DNA of 64,000 nt from Sphingobacterium hungaricum (GTDB taxonomy: Bacteria; Bacteroidota; Bacteroidia; Sphingobacteriales; Sphingobacteriaceae): assembly GCF_015210005.1 (NCBI RefSeq), contig NZ_MU158698.1:3290029-3354028 (forward strand), given 5' to 3'. The position numbers and the translations under genes are program-made. The notes under the pieces are model-generated. The model was not told the origin of the DNA. It worked only from the letters and a program-made list of their open reading frames with translations, and did not search any database. Below, one piece after another: positions 17,111 to 27,213 of this stretch. The stretch's first letter is position 1. Every line of letters starts with the position of its first letter.

Positions 17111-18280
17111 CTACATAGTAATTTTTGTTAACCGAGTTTTCGATTGGCGTTGGTAGATCAGATGACCTAACATGAAAACTGCGAAGACTACTATCAGAAG
17201 GCTAATTAGCTGCGCTTCCGATAGCGAGTACCCCAACGCATCGTATTTATAATTAACGCGTAAAAATTCAATAAGAAAGCGTTCAATTCCAATGACAAAA
17301 AGATAAATGGTAAACATTAGGCCGGCTGTCTTCACCTTGTTCCTGATTGCATAAAGCACGAAAAAGACTAAGAGTATGCTGGAGAACTCGTATAAAGATG
17401 TGGGATAGACAGGGTCGATAAGCTCATGACAATATGCTCCCGTACATCCGTCAATGTATTTTCCTTGATTGATCACATTATGCGGAAATGTAGATGACCA
17501 CATCCAATCCTGCAACCAGTTCAAAGGTTTAACTGTACGATTGACAATCCCCCAATCACCATCACCCGAAAAATGGCATCCCATACGTCCGACAGCATAG
17601 GCGACCAGCATTCCTAATGAACCAATATCAGCTAAGTGTTTCCAAGGAATGCCGTTCCGAATGCCGATGTACAAGTAGCTCGCTGCCCCAAAAATTAAAC
17701 CACCCCAAAAAGTCAATCCGCTAAAATGAAAAATATCAATCAGCGAGTGTGATTTATGCAGTTCGTAATCTTCAAAAACATTAAATAATTTTGCGCCTAT
17801 AAATCCTGTGACCGCAGCCCACAAGACCAAGGTTGGCATCAATTCTTTAGGGCTTACTAAAACACTTACTTGCCCATCTGAGATATTTTGAGATTTCTTG
17901 TATTCAAAATAAAAGGCGAGCATTGCGAGCAATAGAAAGATGATTCCACCGAGCCAACTTCCAGCACTTGAAAACATAAAACCATACGGATCACTAATAA
18001 ATAACTTGTACGCTCCTACTACTCCAACTAGCTTGTACCCAACGACAAATCCCGAAACAGCATAGACCATTAAATAGATCCAAAAATAGTTCTTAGCGAA
18101 CTTATTTTCGGAAGGAAAAGCTTTAATATCTCCTAATTTTTCTTTCCTTTCAAATTCACTTTTGAAGGTAAAATAGGAAAGCACAAAAGCCAAAGCCACA
18201 AAAAAACCGAATGTGGGAAATGGCCAATTAAAGTTTGTACTAAACAAATAATTAATCAAGGATGAGATCGTCGGAAACAT
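17111..18280 (-). CDS. lgt: Prolipoprotein diacylglyceryl transferase family protein (Lgt paralogue)
   Basis: 389 residues with about eight to ten hydrophobic helices. The Lgt signature region reads YAVGRMGCHFSGDGDWG (core Arg kept, Asn of the classical motif replaced by Cys as in other Bacteroidota members), and GIERFLIEFLRVNYKYD matches the C-terminal conserved arginine block. Lgt transfers diacylglycerol from phosphatidylglycerol to the lipobox Cys of prelipoproteins in the inner membrane. It is unusual to find it inside a PUL, one base after a susC gene. It is probably a second copy besides a housekeeping lgt elsewhere; this cannot be checked from the window. Confidence 0.8.
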   Translation of the reverse strand: MFPTISSLINYLFSTNFNWPFPTFGFFVALAFVLSYFTFKSEFERKEKLGDIKAFPSENKFAKNYFWIYLMVYAVSGFVVGYKLVGVVGAYKLFISDPYGFMFSSAGSWLGGIIFLLLAMLAFYFEYKKSQNISDGQVSVLVSPKELMPTLVLWAAVTGFIGAKLFNVFEDYELHKSHSLIDIFHFSGLTFWGGLIFGAASYLYIGIRNGIPWKHLADIGSLGMLVAYAVGRMGCHFSGDGDWGIVNRTVKPLNWLQDWMWSSTFPHNVINQGKYIDGCTGAYCHELIDPVYPTSLYEFSSILLVFFVLYAIRNKVKTAGLMFTIYLFVIGIERFLIEFLRVNYKYDALGYSLSEAQLISLLIVVFAVFMLGHLIYQRQSKTRLTKITM

Positions 18281-18281
18281 T

Positions 18282-21200
18282 CTAAAAACCTATCTGAATT
18301 CCCAAATTGACTACGCGCTGATTCTGATAAGCATCTCCCGCTGTGTTGGAAGTAACCTCAGGGTCTTGCTGATACAATGAATAGTTGGTCCATGTCAATA
18401 AATTATAGCCACTTACATATAGACGCGCGTTGCTAATCGTTAACGGTAACCATCGATCAGGAAATTGATAGCCCAATTCGACGGTCTTTAGCCTTAGGTA
18501 GGTAGCATCGATTAACCAAAAATCTGACATGTACGATGACGGACTATTCACGGTAGTTGGATTAGTCGTTAGTCTAGGAAACTTAGCAGTAGCTGCCGTT
18601 TCAGGAGTCCATCGCTCTTGGTGAATAGGCAGAAATTGGCTTTTAAAAGGCTCTATTCCACTTCCCTGCACACTAAAACTATAGCCTGTAGTTCCCTGAA
18701 ATAACACATTGGCACTGAAACCTTTGTAGCTACCTCCTAAAGTCAGACCAAAGCTTGAGTTTGGTATATTTGGTCTTCCAATCGTCGTTCTATCGTAATC
18801 ATCGATTACTCCATCTTCATTGAGATCTTTGTACCGTAAATCGCCGGGCTGTACTTGGTAACCTCCAGCAGGTATCGGGCTAGAAGCTATGTTTTCTTCT
18901 GAATAAAACCCATCAAACAAGTAACCCATAGGCTGTCCGATCTGATGACCCGTCGATCTCAGCCATGGAAAAGCTGGAGACGGTTCGTCTTGAAATAAGA
19001 TCTTGTTTTTAAAATAAGAAAACACTCCTTTGATATTGTAGCTGAACTGGCCAATGTTATCATTGTAATTTAGTTCAAGTTCTACACCGCGGTTCCTGAC
19101 GCGCGCAATATTTGTCGGAGAAACTCCGACACCAATATGAAGTGGCAACGATTGGGAAGTTACCAGCTGATCGTAGCGAATGTTATTGAAATAATCTACT
19201 GTTAGCCCCAGTTTGTTATTAAACACACTTAAATCCAAACCAATATCAAAGGAAGATTGCTTTTCCCAAGTCACGTTGCTATTACCGAGGTTTCCTTCAT
19301 AGATCGTCCCTGACGCCTGATGAGATACACCAAATGAGTAAGGGCCTCCTTCATTATACACCTGCTGGAATAAATATCGGTCGCCAGCAACTTTATCCGA
19401 ACCGACTATACCGTAAGATCCACGAAACTTAAACAAATCGAAAAAATCAAACCTATTTTGAAAAAATTGTTCTTGAGCAAGGTTATATCCAACAGAGATC
19501 GCTGGGAAAAATCCATATCGCTGATCGGATTGGAATCGGTCCGAACCGTTGTAAGCCAAAGTCAAATCAAGCAAGTACTTTTGTTTGTAATCATAACCTG
19601 TTCGAAAAGTAAAACCTTCAAAATTTTGAGGAATCCAATTTGATCTTTTGTCTCCGCGGGAATTATAAGATTCACGATTGTAAAGCAATAAAGAATTGAT
19701 CGTATGATCGTTAAATGATCTACTGTAATTAAGGCTAAGCTGTGCATTCACTCTGTTATTGTAATCACCTTGGTACGCTCTCAGTGTATAATTATCCATA
19801 ACATAAGGCGCTCCACCTTTCAAAATATAGGAGTCAGTATCTGGAAAATACCGATACACGGGTATTTGGTCACGTCCCTGCTCGCGCCCATTCGATTCGA
19901 CGCTTGCATAAGCGACTCTCCCTGATAATGACAAACCTTTGGCAATTGATTCCAACTCTTGGGTTCCACCAAAAAGAATGTTAATATCATTGCGCCTATC
20001 GAGATGATAACCAGACGTTCCAAGACGAGCATTGATGGTTGGAAGAAGTTCCTGAGTATCGCTAGCATAAGAATAAGATCCATTTGGATTAAGAAATGGG
20101 GCTGACCAAGGTCTGATTTTACTAAAGTCAAATACTTCTCCTACAATATTGCCTGCTCTTGGAGAATTGATCCTGTTAAAGTTAGCACGTACATCCAGTC
20201 TAAGCTTTAAGCTCTTGGTAGCTTGAATATCTAGGTTAGATCGCAAATTGTACCGCCTGTAGTAATAGTTGTTATTTACTTTGTTAGCCTCGTTTTGAAA
20301 GTCATAAAGATTTCCATCTTGTGAGAAAGCTCCTCCCGATATAAAATATTTAATCCGTTCGCCACCACCAGTGATGTCTACATTTGTATTGTATTGAAGA
20401 CTTGCCGGTTTAAAAATGCGCTCATACCAATTAATATCAGGGTAAGTATACGGATCATCGCCATCTCTAAAATGAGCCAACGCTTGTTCGCTAAAAGGTT
20501 GGTAGGTATTATCGTTAGCCGTATTGTTGATGGCTTCGTTCCAGAGCAATGCACTTTCGTAAGCATCCAGAAATTCGAGTTTGGTGACCGGACTTTGCAA
20601 ACCAGATTCAAAACGCGCATTGATTTTAGGTTTCCCTGATTCACCTCGATGAGTTTTTACGACCAGAACGCCGTTAGCTCCTTTAATACCAAACACAGCT
20701 GTGGTCGATGCATCTTTAAGTATGGAGATGCTCTCGATCTCATTCACATTGATCTGTGAGAGTTGCTCATACGTGTACTCGATATCATCAACAATAATCA
20801 AAGGCTGATTGCCGTCTGGATTTAACGAGCTGACCCCTCGGATATAAAAATCTGACGCATCTCTACCCGGTTGCCCAGAACGCTGTACGGAAACAAATCC
20901 TGGCAGTCGTCCTGTTAATGCATTCTGTACACTTGAGGTTGGAATCTGACGGATATCAGCTCCTTTAATAGAACTTACTGCGCCAGTATTTGTCAACTTT
21001 TTGGTAGTACCAAATCCTACCACGACCACCTCATTAATATCCTGATTGTTAGATTGCAAGAAGATTTCGAGTTGTTCTCCGGGCTTCGCTGACCGCTCTT
21101 GAGACGCGTAGCCGACGCTTGAAAACACCAATACTTGGGTGCTCCTTAGGGAGATGCTGAAACGTCCATTTTCATCAGATTGTACGGTATTGGAGCTCCC

Positions 21201-21329
21201 CTTTTCAGTAATTGTCACTCCAGCTAACGTTCCATCCGTATTCTTGATAATACCAGTGACTGTTGATTGAGCGATTGTCAACAATGGAAATATTAGGATT
21301 GCTAATACGATATAAATATTTTTTTTCAT
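18282..21329 (-). CDS. susC: SusC/RagA-family TonB-dependent outer-membrane transporter
   Basis: 1015 residues. Signal peptide (1-20, LLTIAQ), then a carboxypeptidase-regulatory-like domain (STVTGIIKNTDGTLAGVTI), the TonB box DINEVVVVGFG, a plug domain (VQNALTGRLPGFV, IRGVSSL, IESISILKDASTTAVFG), a 22-stranded beta-barrel and a terminal Phe (LGIQIGF). It imports oligosaccharides across the outer membrane with energy from TonB-ExbBD, capped by a SusD lipoprotein. No STN anti-sigma domain, so control is by the PUL regulator rather than by an ECF sigma factor. Unusually it lies downstream of a susD gene and has no susD of its own directly after it. Confidence 0.9.
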   Translation of the reverse strand: MKKNIYIVLAILIFPLLTIAQSTVTGIIKNTDGTLAGVTITEKGSSNTVQSDENGRFSISLRSTQVLVFSSVGYASQERSAKPGEQLEIFLQSNNQDINEVVVVGFGTTKKLTNTGAVSSIKGADIRQIPTSSVQNALTGRLPGFVSVQRSGQPGRDASDFYIRGVSSLNPDGNQPLIIVDDIEYTYEQLSQINVNEIESISILKDASTTAVFGIKGANGVLVVKTHRGESGKPKINARFESGLQSPVTKLEFLDAYESALLWNEAINNTANDNTYQPFSEQALAHFRDGDDPYTYPDINWYERIFKPASLQYNTNVDITGGGERIKYFISGGAFSQDGNLYDFQNEANKVNNNYYYRRYNLRSNLDIQATKSLKLRLDVRANFNRINSPRAGNIVGEVFDFSKIRPWSAPFLNPNGSYSYASDTQELLPTINARLGTSGYHLDRRNDINILFGGTQELESIAKGLSLSGRVAYASVESNGREQGRDQIPVYRYFPDTDSYILKGGAPYVMDNYTLRAYQGDYNNRVNAQLSLNYSRSFNDHTINSLLLYNRESYNSRGDKRSNWIPQNFEGFTFRTGYDYKQKYLLDLTLAYNGSDRFQSDQRYGFFPAISVGYNLAQEQFFQNRFDFFDLFKFRGSYGIVGSDKVAGDRYLFQQVYNEGGPYSFGVSHQASGTIYEGNLGNSNVTWEKQSSFDIGLDLSVFNNKLGLTVDYFNNIRYDQLVTSQSLPLHIGVGVSPTNIARVRNRGVELELNYNDNIGQFSYNIKGVFSYFKNKILFQDEPSPAFPWLRSTGHQIGQPMGYLFDGFYSEENIASSPIPAGGYQVQPGDLRYKDLNEDGVIDDYDRTTIGRPNIPNSSFGLTLGGSYKGFSANVLFQGTTGYSFSVQGSGIEPFKSQFLPIHQERWTPETAATAKFPRLTTNPTTVNSPSSYMSDFWLIDATYLRLKTVELGYQFPDRWLPLTISNARLYVSGYNLLTWTNYSLYQQDPEVTSNTAGDAYQNQRVVNLGIQIGF

Positions 21330-21363
21330 GTCTATGTTGCTATTGGAAAATAAATCCTGTTGC

Positions 21364-23046
21364 TTACCATCCTGGATTTTGGACCATATTTGGATTTTTC
21401 ACTACTTCGCTGAAAGGTATTGGCGCCAAATACATTCGATTTTCAAAATTCATTTTATAGACAACCGCCGTTTGCCTAATCACTCCTGTGCCGGCCTGAT
21501 ATATAATCGCCGCGTGCAATTCCTTATTAAACTCTTCCTCGGCAAGCTTCCATCTTCTGACATCATAAAAGCGATGTTCTTCAAACGCCAACTCTTTGCG
21601 GCGCTCATTTTGGATGATGTCTCGCATTTGGATTTTAGTAAGTCCAAGAGGCAAAGAATATGGATTCAGTCCAGCACGTTCACGAATCCTTTCTATTGCT
21701 TGATACACGGCCAAATCAGGAACCGTTAAGCGTTCGTTCCGGGCTTCAGCAAAATTCAAAAGTGTTTCGGCATAGCGAAATAGAATATGGTCGTGATTGG
21801 TGTTGCTATAGTTAGAAGCTGTTTCAAAATTTCCCATAAATTTCCGTAAATAATAGCCTGTCTTAGTTTGTTGGCGGGAACCACCAGGTTTGTCTGCGCC
21901 ACCTTCATAAGTCTGTACAGGACGATTTAACCACATCGCACCAGAATAAAAAATCGTCGCATAGAAACGCTTGTCCCGCCCCAAATAAGGATTATTTTCG
22001 TCATAACCAGAGTTAGGATCTGTAATTGGCAACCCGTTCTCCATTCCAAATGCATCGACCAATTCTTGAGTGGGACTTGTACGCCCGTTATTTAAAGCGG
22101 ATGAATAGCCAATTGGTCCGTTGTTATTTTCGTAGCTGGTGTTATTGCCTCCTTGCTTTGAGAAAATCCGTTCATTGTTCCTGCTGATAAATACGTTTCT
22201 AAAATCTGGTTCTAGTGCAAATAATTCCAGATCCATAATAGCTTTTGCTGCATTCTCCGCAGATTGCCATCGTGTCGCATCCATAGCAGCATAACCCGTC
22301 AGCGGATTTTGTCCATCTATATTCCCTCCATTAAAAAGTGGACTAGCAGCGTACAACAGTACACGTGATTTGAGCGCTAGCGCAGCGGCTTTGGTCGGCC
22401 TTCCAAATAGCGTAAGACTTATTGGGTCTACATGCAGGCTATCTTTAACAAGGTCGCATTCGCTCACTATAAAATCGATACATTCTTCAAATTTATTTCT
22501 AGGTAGATTGATATCGTCATTCAATTGATATACTTTGTCATACAGTAAAGGCACACCGCCATGTCGCTTCACCAACTCGAAATACAACATTGCTCGAACG
22601 AAACGCGCTTCAGCTTTCCATACTCGATTAAATGGCGTTCCATTTGCCAAACGTCCTTTCAAAGGAACGCGATCGATATTCTGAATAAAAATACTTGTTC
22701 TTCGAATACCCTCGTAGCCAGATGTCCAAAAGTTATCATGGTAACTATCTGACGAATAAGTACCCAATGCCAATTGCTGGACTGATGTATTGGTTGGATT
22801 AGATGACACTGCGTCATCGGTGGCTGCATCGAGAAAATCACCTCCAACTCTATTTCCTGTGCTTGGCAAAAATCGGTAACTATCTGCCAAAAACCTTTCT
22901 GCATTCGCGCCGACAGAATCTTTAACATTAAAAATTTCTTCTAGTGTCTGCAATTCAATAGGCTCTGTTTCCAGATCGCTTTTACAAGAATATGTCAACA
23001 CTGCTAGACCGATAAGGATTACCCCTGTTAGATTAATAAACTTCAT
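21364..23046 (-). CDS. susD: SusD/RagB-family glycan-binding lipoprotein
   Basis: 560 residues. Lipoprotein signal with LTYSCKSD (Cys21). Typical SusD features: an N-terminal helical block with SVGANAERFLADSYRF, the repeat motif VWKAEARFVRAMLYFELVKR, VLLYAASPLFNG, and the C-terminal RERAGLNPY ... NERRKELAFEEHRFYDVRRW. It forms the surface lid of a SusC transporter and recognises the glycan. It follows the 23065 susC by 18 bases, so those two are the natural pair. Confidence 0.9.
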   Translation of the reverse strand: MKFINLTGVILIGLAVLTYSCKSDLETEPIELQTLEEIFNVKDSVGANAERFLADSYRFLPSTGNRVGGDFLDAATDDAVSSNPTNTSVQQLALGTYSSDSYHDNFWTSGYEGIRRTSIFIQNIDRVPLKGRLANGTPFNRVWKAEARFVRAMLYFELVKRHGGVPLLYDKVYQLNDDINLPRNKFEECIDFIVSECDLVKDSLHVDPISLTLFGRPTKAAALALKSRVLLYAASPLFNGGNIDGQNPLTGYAAMDATRWQSAENAAKAIMDLELFALEPDFRNVFISRNNERIFSKQGGNNTSYENNNGPIGYSSALNNGRTSPTQELVDAFGMENGLPITDPNSGYDENNPYLGRDKRFYATIFYSGAMWLNRPVQTYEGGADKPGGSRQQTKTGYYLRKFMGNFETASNYSNTNHDHILFRYAETLLNFAEARNERLTVPDLAVYQAIERIRERAGLNPYSLPLGLTKIQMRDIIQNERRKELAFEEHRFYDVRRWKLAEEEFNKELHAAIIYQAGTGVIRQTAVVYKMNFENRMYLAPIPFSEVVKNPNMVQNPGW

Positions 23047-23064
23047 ATCTGTATATGTCTAAGG

Positions 23065-26000
23065 TTATAATTTAATGTTCACACCGAAATTAATAATGCG
23101 TTGGATGGGATAGGCTGTATTGCCATAAATCTCCGGATCCAAACGATCATAGGAAGTCGTTGTAAACAGGTTTTGAGCATTTGCAAATATTCGCAATGCG
23201 GCAAGATTAATTTTTTTGCTCCACGCATATGGGAAGGTATATCCTACATCGACATTGCGCACCCTCAAATAAGCTCCAGAACGTGTCCAATAACTCGAAT
23301 TATTTAAGTACGGCGTGTTTGTTGGATCAAAACCTATAGTCAAACGTGGATAAGTAGCTGTAGAAGCTGTCTCGGGCGTCCATCGCCCAAGCATGTAATC
23401 ATAACCCTGTCCTTCCCCGTTGCTTCCAAAGGAATAATCGGTCTGTTGATATGTTCGATTTGTTACCCCTTGAAGTAAAATGCTGCAATCAATCCCAGCA
23501 AAATTAAATCCTAGTGTAGTGCCATAAAACACCATCGGTTTAGTATTGCCGATAGCTGTTTGATCGTAAATGTTGATAATACCATCACCGTTCAGGTCAA
23601 CTAACTTAACATCTCCAGGATTGACAACATTTCCAGCCAGACGAGGAGCAGCATCCGCTTCTTCTTGGCTTTGGATCAAACCGTCAGCCAAATAACCAAA
23701 GGTTTGTCCAACAGGCATGCCTGTGCGATGATTCCAAGAATATTTTTGAAATACTTCGTTCATATAAAGGACTTCTGTTCGCATGCGCGAAACATTTGCC
23801 GCTATGAAATAATTAAAGTTTCCAAGATGGTTTTGATAGGTTAATTCGATTTCCTGACCTTCATATAGATTCTTTCCGATATTTTCATTCGGATAACTAA
23901 TGCCGATCAGTTCAATGGTCGATCCACGTTGCTGCAACAAATCAGAATAACTGTCGCGATAATATGCGGCACTCAGCTTGAATTTAGATTTTAACAGCGA
24001 AATATCAAGCCCCACATTAAGCTTATTTCCTTTTTCCCAAGTAGCTCCGACATTGGCTAATCCTTTTTCAACTAAACTGTTAAACCGTGTATATTCAGAA
24101 CCAAACTCGTACGCATCAATGCCACCTTGACCAAATGAAGTACGCCAGCTATAATATCCTAAAGCCCCTTCATTTACATTACCTGTATGACCATAAGTTA
24201 CTTTCAGTTTGAACTGATCCAGCCAATTGGTTTGATCGGCAAGAAAAGATTCTTGAGCCAGGTCCCATCCTAAGCCGGCAGCATAAAACAATCCAAATTT
24301 ACTTCCTGGTTTAAAACGATTAAAACCAGAATAATTTACAGCGACTTCGGCGAAGTACTTGTTTTTATATGCATAATTTCCCGTTGCAGCAACATTCGTG
24401 TAAATTGCGGGTAAGTCAAATTGATAATTGGATGTCTGCTGATCAAAAAATAGCTTTCCTCCTACCTGATGTCCTCCCGCAAACTCTCTATCGTAACCCA
24501 GAGCTCCCTGAAAATAGAAGAAGTTGGCCGATGAAGTGGTTGAAAATGAATTCGGCTGATCAGTGATGTCTCCAAATCTTACATAAGTCAATTCATTCTG
24601 ATCATTGTAAGTAACATCAAATACGGGCTGTCTACGGCTTCGATCTACAATACTGGAAGAAGAAGAGGACACATTCACTTTCCCTTGAGCATAAAGGCCA
24701 GGAAGCCAACGATCAAACTTATACTTCAAATCGAGATTAGCTAAAATGTCCCTAGTATTGTCAAGCAGATAACCCGAACCAGTAGCCTGTTGGTACAAAT
24801 TTGTTTTGAATACAGAGGAGCCACCATATGACCCATCGGGATTAAAAATAGGATAAGCATTGTTCGGAGTAGAAAAAAGGCTTCTAAAAATCTCCTGTGT
24901 TCCTGCACCCGGTTGCCTTCCATTTTGAATGCGGCCAAACAACTGCAGTCCAATTGTGAAATCACTGGTCACATCCACATCTATTGTACTGTTGATCAAG
25001 TACCGAGATTGTTCCAAATTCGTATCGTAATCGAACTGATCTGAAGAATTGAACATCCCCTCTTGATTTAAGTAACTTAACGAAATTGCGTAACGAGCGT
25101 TTTTTATTCCACCATTGACACCCAAATTATATTTCGTGATGGGATTATGTTCCTTTAAAATAGCGTCATACCAATTTACATTTGGAAGCAAATAGGGTGA
25201 GCTTCCTGACTTATAGGCATCGTAATCTTCTTGGCTGTATACTGGCTGACGGCCTGAATTCAGCAACGCTTCGTTGTAGAGATAAGCATATTGATGAGCG
25301 TCCAGAGGGTTGACTTGTTTTAATGATTCTTGAAAACCCGTCTGTGCGGTAAATGAAACTCTCGGAGCCCCAATTTTACCTCGATGGGTAGTAATCTGCA
25401 ATATTCCTCTGGAGCTTCGCTGACCTAAAAGGAGCGATGATAACGCATCTTTTATTACCGTGATGGATTCGATGCTTTCAGGATCTATGGAATATATTTC
25501 GCGTTGCACACCGTCGATGATGGTAATTGGATTTTGACCCCGCAATTGGAATGCAACTTCGCTATTGTCACTTAAACTCGTGCTATATTTCGTGGCTTCA
25601 CCCGGCAAGGATCCAGCAAGGTCCGAAAAAGTGATTGGCGATGTTCTTGCGGATCTAAATCCAGAAATTTCTTGGGTATAAAAACCAGCAAGCCTTCCAG
25701 TTAAAGCATTTAAATACAAAGGCGTAGGCGTGCTTTTTATTTGATGATGATTTACCGTGGATATCGCCCCTAGAGATTTTTTTAGATCCTTCTTTTCATT
25801 AAGTATGTTGATGGAGTCAGCAGTAAAAAGATATTTAGCGACCATGTACACTGTGCTTGGTCCATTATGTTTTATGATTTTCGGTACATATTCAGGATGT
25901 TGAATAGTGATTTCCCTATCTGAATATTCCAATTCAGCTTCGCCAAATTCGTCCGTTGTCGCAAGCAATTGCTGTTCTACAGAATAGACCTTCGCCCCTG

Positions 26001-26157
26001 CTAATGGCTTGCCAAATTCGTCAACAACTTTTAGGATCTCTTTATTTTGTTGAGGAAAGCTTGCAATCCTGTGAAAAGAACTGGCATAGATTGTATGGGC
26101 ACTGAAGAAAAACAGCCATGCGCCTACCATTCCCAACTTTATATAGTGATTAAACAT
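23065..26157 (-). CDS. susC: SusC/RagA-family TonB-dependent transporter
   Basis: 1030 residues. N-terminal signal (GAWLFFFSAHTIYA), a short carboxypeptidase-regulatory-like domain (KVVDEFGKPLAGAKVYSV), a plug with LYLNALTGRLAGFYTQ, ESIESITVIKDALSSLLLG and RSSRGILQITTHRG, then the barrel. No recognisable TonB box of the usual EVVVVGYG kind is visible between the regulatory domain and the plug; the corresponding stretch reads LNEKKDLKKSLGAISTV, so TonB coupling may use a divergent box. It is paired with the susD that follows. It is the first of two transporters in this PUL, and the two differ strongly in the N-terminal third. Confidence 0.88.
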   Translation of the reverse strand: MFNHYIKLGMVGAWLFFFSAHTIYASSFHRIASFPQQNKEILKVVDEFGKPLAGAKVYSVEQQLLATTDEFGEAELEYSDREITIQHPEYVPKIIKHNGPSTVYMVAKYLFTADSINILNEKKDLKKSLGAISTVNHHQIKSTPTPLYLNALTGRLAGFYTQEISGFRSARTSPITFSDLAGSLPGEATKYSTSLSDNSEVAFQLRGQNPITIIDGVQREIYSIDPESIESITVIKDALSSLLLGQRSSRGILQITTHRGKIGAPRVSFTAQTGFQESLKQVNPLDAHQYAYLYNEALLNSGRQPVYSQEDYDAYKSGSSPYLLPNVNWYDAILKEHNPITKYNLGVNGGIKNARYAISLSYLNQEGMFNSSDQFDYDTNLEQSRYLINSTIDVDVTSDFTIGLQLFGRIQNGRQPGAGTQEIFRSLFSTPNNAYPIFNPDGSYGGSSVFKTNLYQQATGSGYLLDNTRDILANLDLKYKFDRWLPGLYAQGKVNVSSSSSSIVDRSRRQPVFDVTYNDQNELTYVRFGDITDQPNSFSTTSSANFFYFQGALGYDREFAGGHQVGGKLFFDQQTSNYQFDLPAIYTNVAATGNYAYKNKYFAEVAVNYSGFNRFKPGSKFGLFYAAGLGWDLAQESFLADQTNWLDQFKLKVTYGHTGNVNEGALGYYSWRTSFGQGGIDAYEFGSEYTRFNSLVEKGLANVGATWEKGNKLNVGLDISLLKSKFKLSAAYYRDSYSDLLQQRGSTIELIGISYPNENIGKNLYEGQEIELTYQNHLGNFNYFIAANVSRMRTEVLYMNEVFQKYSWNHRTGMPVGQTFGYLADGLIQSQEEADAAPRLAGNVVNPGDVKLVDLNGDGIINIYDQTAIGNTKPMVFYGTTLGFNFAGIDCSILLQGVTNRTYQQTDYSFGSNGEGQGYDYMLGRWTPETASTATYPRLTIGFDPTNTPYLNNSSYWTRSGAYLRVRNVDVGYTFPYAWSKKINLAALRIFANAQNLFTTTSYDRLDPEIYGNTAYPIQRIINFGVNIKL

Positions 26158-26207
26158 AGTTATAATTTTAATTGTAATTGATGTGGTTTACCGATTATAG
26201 ATTTCAC

Positions 26208-27209
26208 CTATTGACAGCGAAACGTATATTTAAAAGGCTGATCTGTATTTCCATATCCCACTTTTTTTGTACCTGTACCATCGGTATAAAAATATTCTAA
26301 GCGTGCGATCTGAGCGTTTGGCTGCATATTAAAATATCCCCTTGGCCAGATATCCAATAATATCTTTTTACCTGCTGATGGCTTGAGTTTCGATTTGATA
26401 TCGCGGGTATTTATTTCTCCCAATAGTTGGTCTGATTCATCGAATGCCTTTATCTGAATATAAACATCGTCGAGGTTTTGAAGTTCGGTTTCAATTACGC
26501 CCGCATCAAAAGACAGCGTGATGATATCGTTGTCAAAGCTTTTAACTGGCTGAACCGTGCTTAATTGCGGATTGACAAAATCGAGCAAGTCGCCTTCACC
26601 TTCGTAAATCTCTATGGGATTCGAAAATGTGAATTTTTTATAATCAGTATCGTCTGGTCGTAGATTTTCGATTGAAGAGCCTACATAAAAACCTAAACTA
26701 ACCAGCATGTTTTCACTGCCAACACTGCATTCAACCTTTACATCGAAGCTCAGGTCAGCACGCTCATCTTCATTGTTGGTAAATGTAAACGACTGTGTGC
26801 TGCGATAGATAATCCATTCGAAATCATCGATCAGGTTAGGACCAACGCCGAACATTTTTTTTGCAGCCTGATGCCAATTAAGTCCTGAAACAGGTTCGGT
26901 TTCAGAGTCTGGAATCATACGCAAGGTTCCATTACCTTTGGTGCTTGTATACGTGAGCACGGCATTTTGACGCGCGTTCCAACTCTTGGGAACCATAATT
27001 CCCGCTACTAGCTGCGTTGTATACGTATTTGGCTCTTCGATTCTTGGTTGTGCTCCAGAATGCATATAAAATGTAGCTCGTTCGTTCGCTTTCGCTGTGG
27101 CTGGAACCGTTACAGTCAATGCGGTAAGGCCGCAATGCATTAAGAATATGGTCATACCTACTCCAATAAATAGGTACACATATTTTAGTCGTTGAAATGG
27201 GCGATTCAT
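26208..27209 (-). CDS. DUF4961-like PUL lipoprotein
   Basis: Start chosen at the ATG at 27209 (MNRPFQRLKYVYLF), which gives a 4-base gap to the preceding gene, instead of a TTG at 27230 that would overlap it. N-terminal hydrophobic segment with MTIFLMHCGL (lipobox-like Cys). The mature part is all-beta with a segment TLRMIPDSETEPVSGLNW and ends PFKYTFRC. Proteins of this kind follow SusD and DUF5004 genes in Bacteroidota PULs and are thought to be surface glycan-binding lipoproteins. The family name is from context and general likeness, without a profile search. Confidence 0.55.
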   Translation of the reverse strand: MNRPFQRLKYVYLFIGVGMTIFLMHCGLTALTVTVPATAKANERATFYMHSGAQPRIEEPNTYTTQLVAGIMVPKSWNARQNAVLTYTSTKGNGTLRMIPDSETEPVSGLNWHQAAKKMFGVGPNLIDDFEWIIYRSTQSFTFTNNEDERADLSFDVKVECSVGSENMLVSLGFYVGSSIENLRPDDTDYKKFTFSNPIEIYEGEGDLLDFVNPQLSTVQPVKSFDNDIITLSFDAGVIETELQNLDDVYIQIKAFDESDQLLGEINTRDIKSKLKPSAGKKILLDIWPRGYFNMQPNAQIARLEYFYTDGTGTKKVGYGNTDQPFKYTFRCQ

Positions 27210-27213
27210 AATC

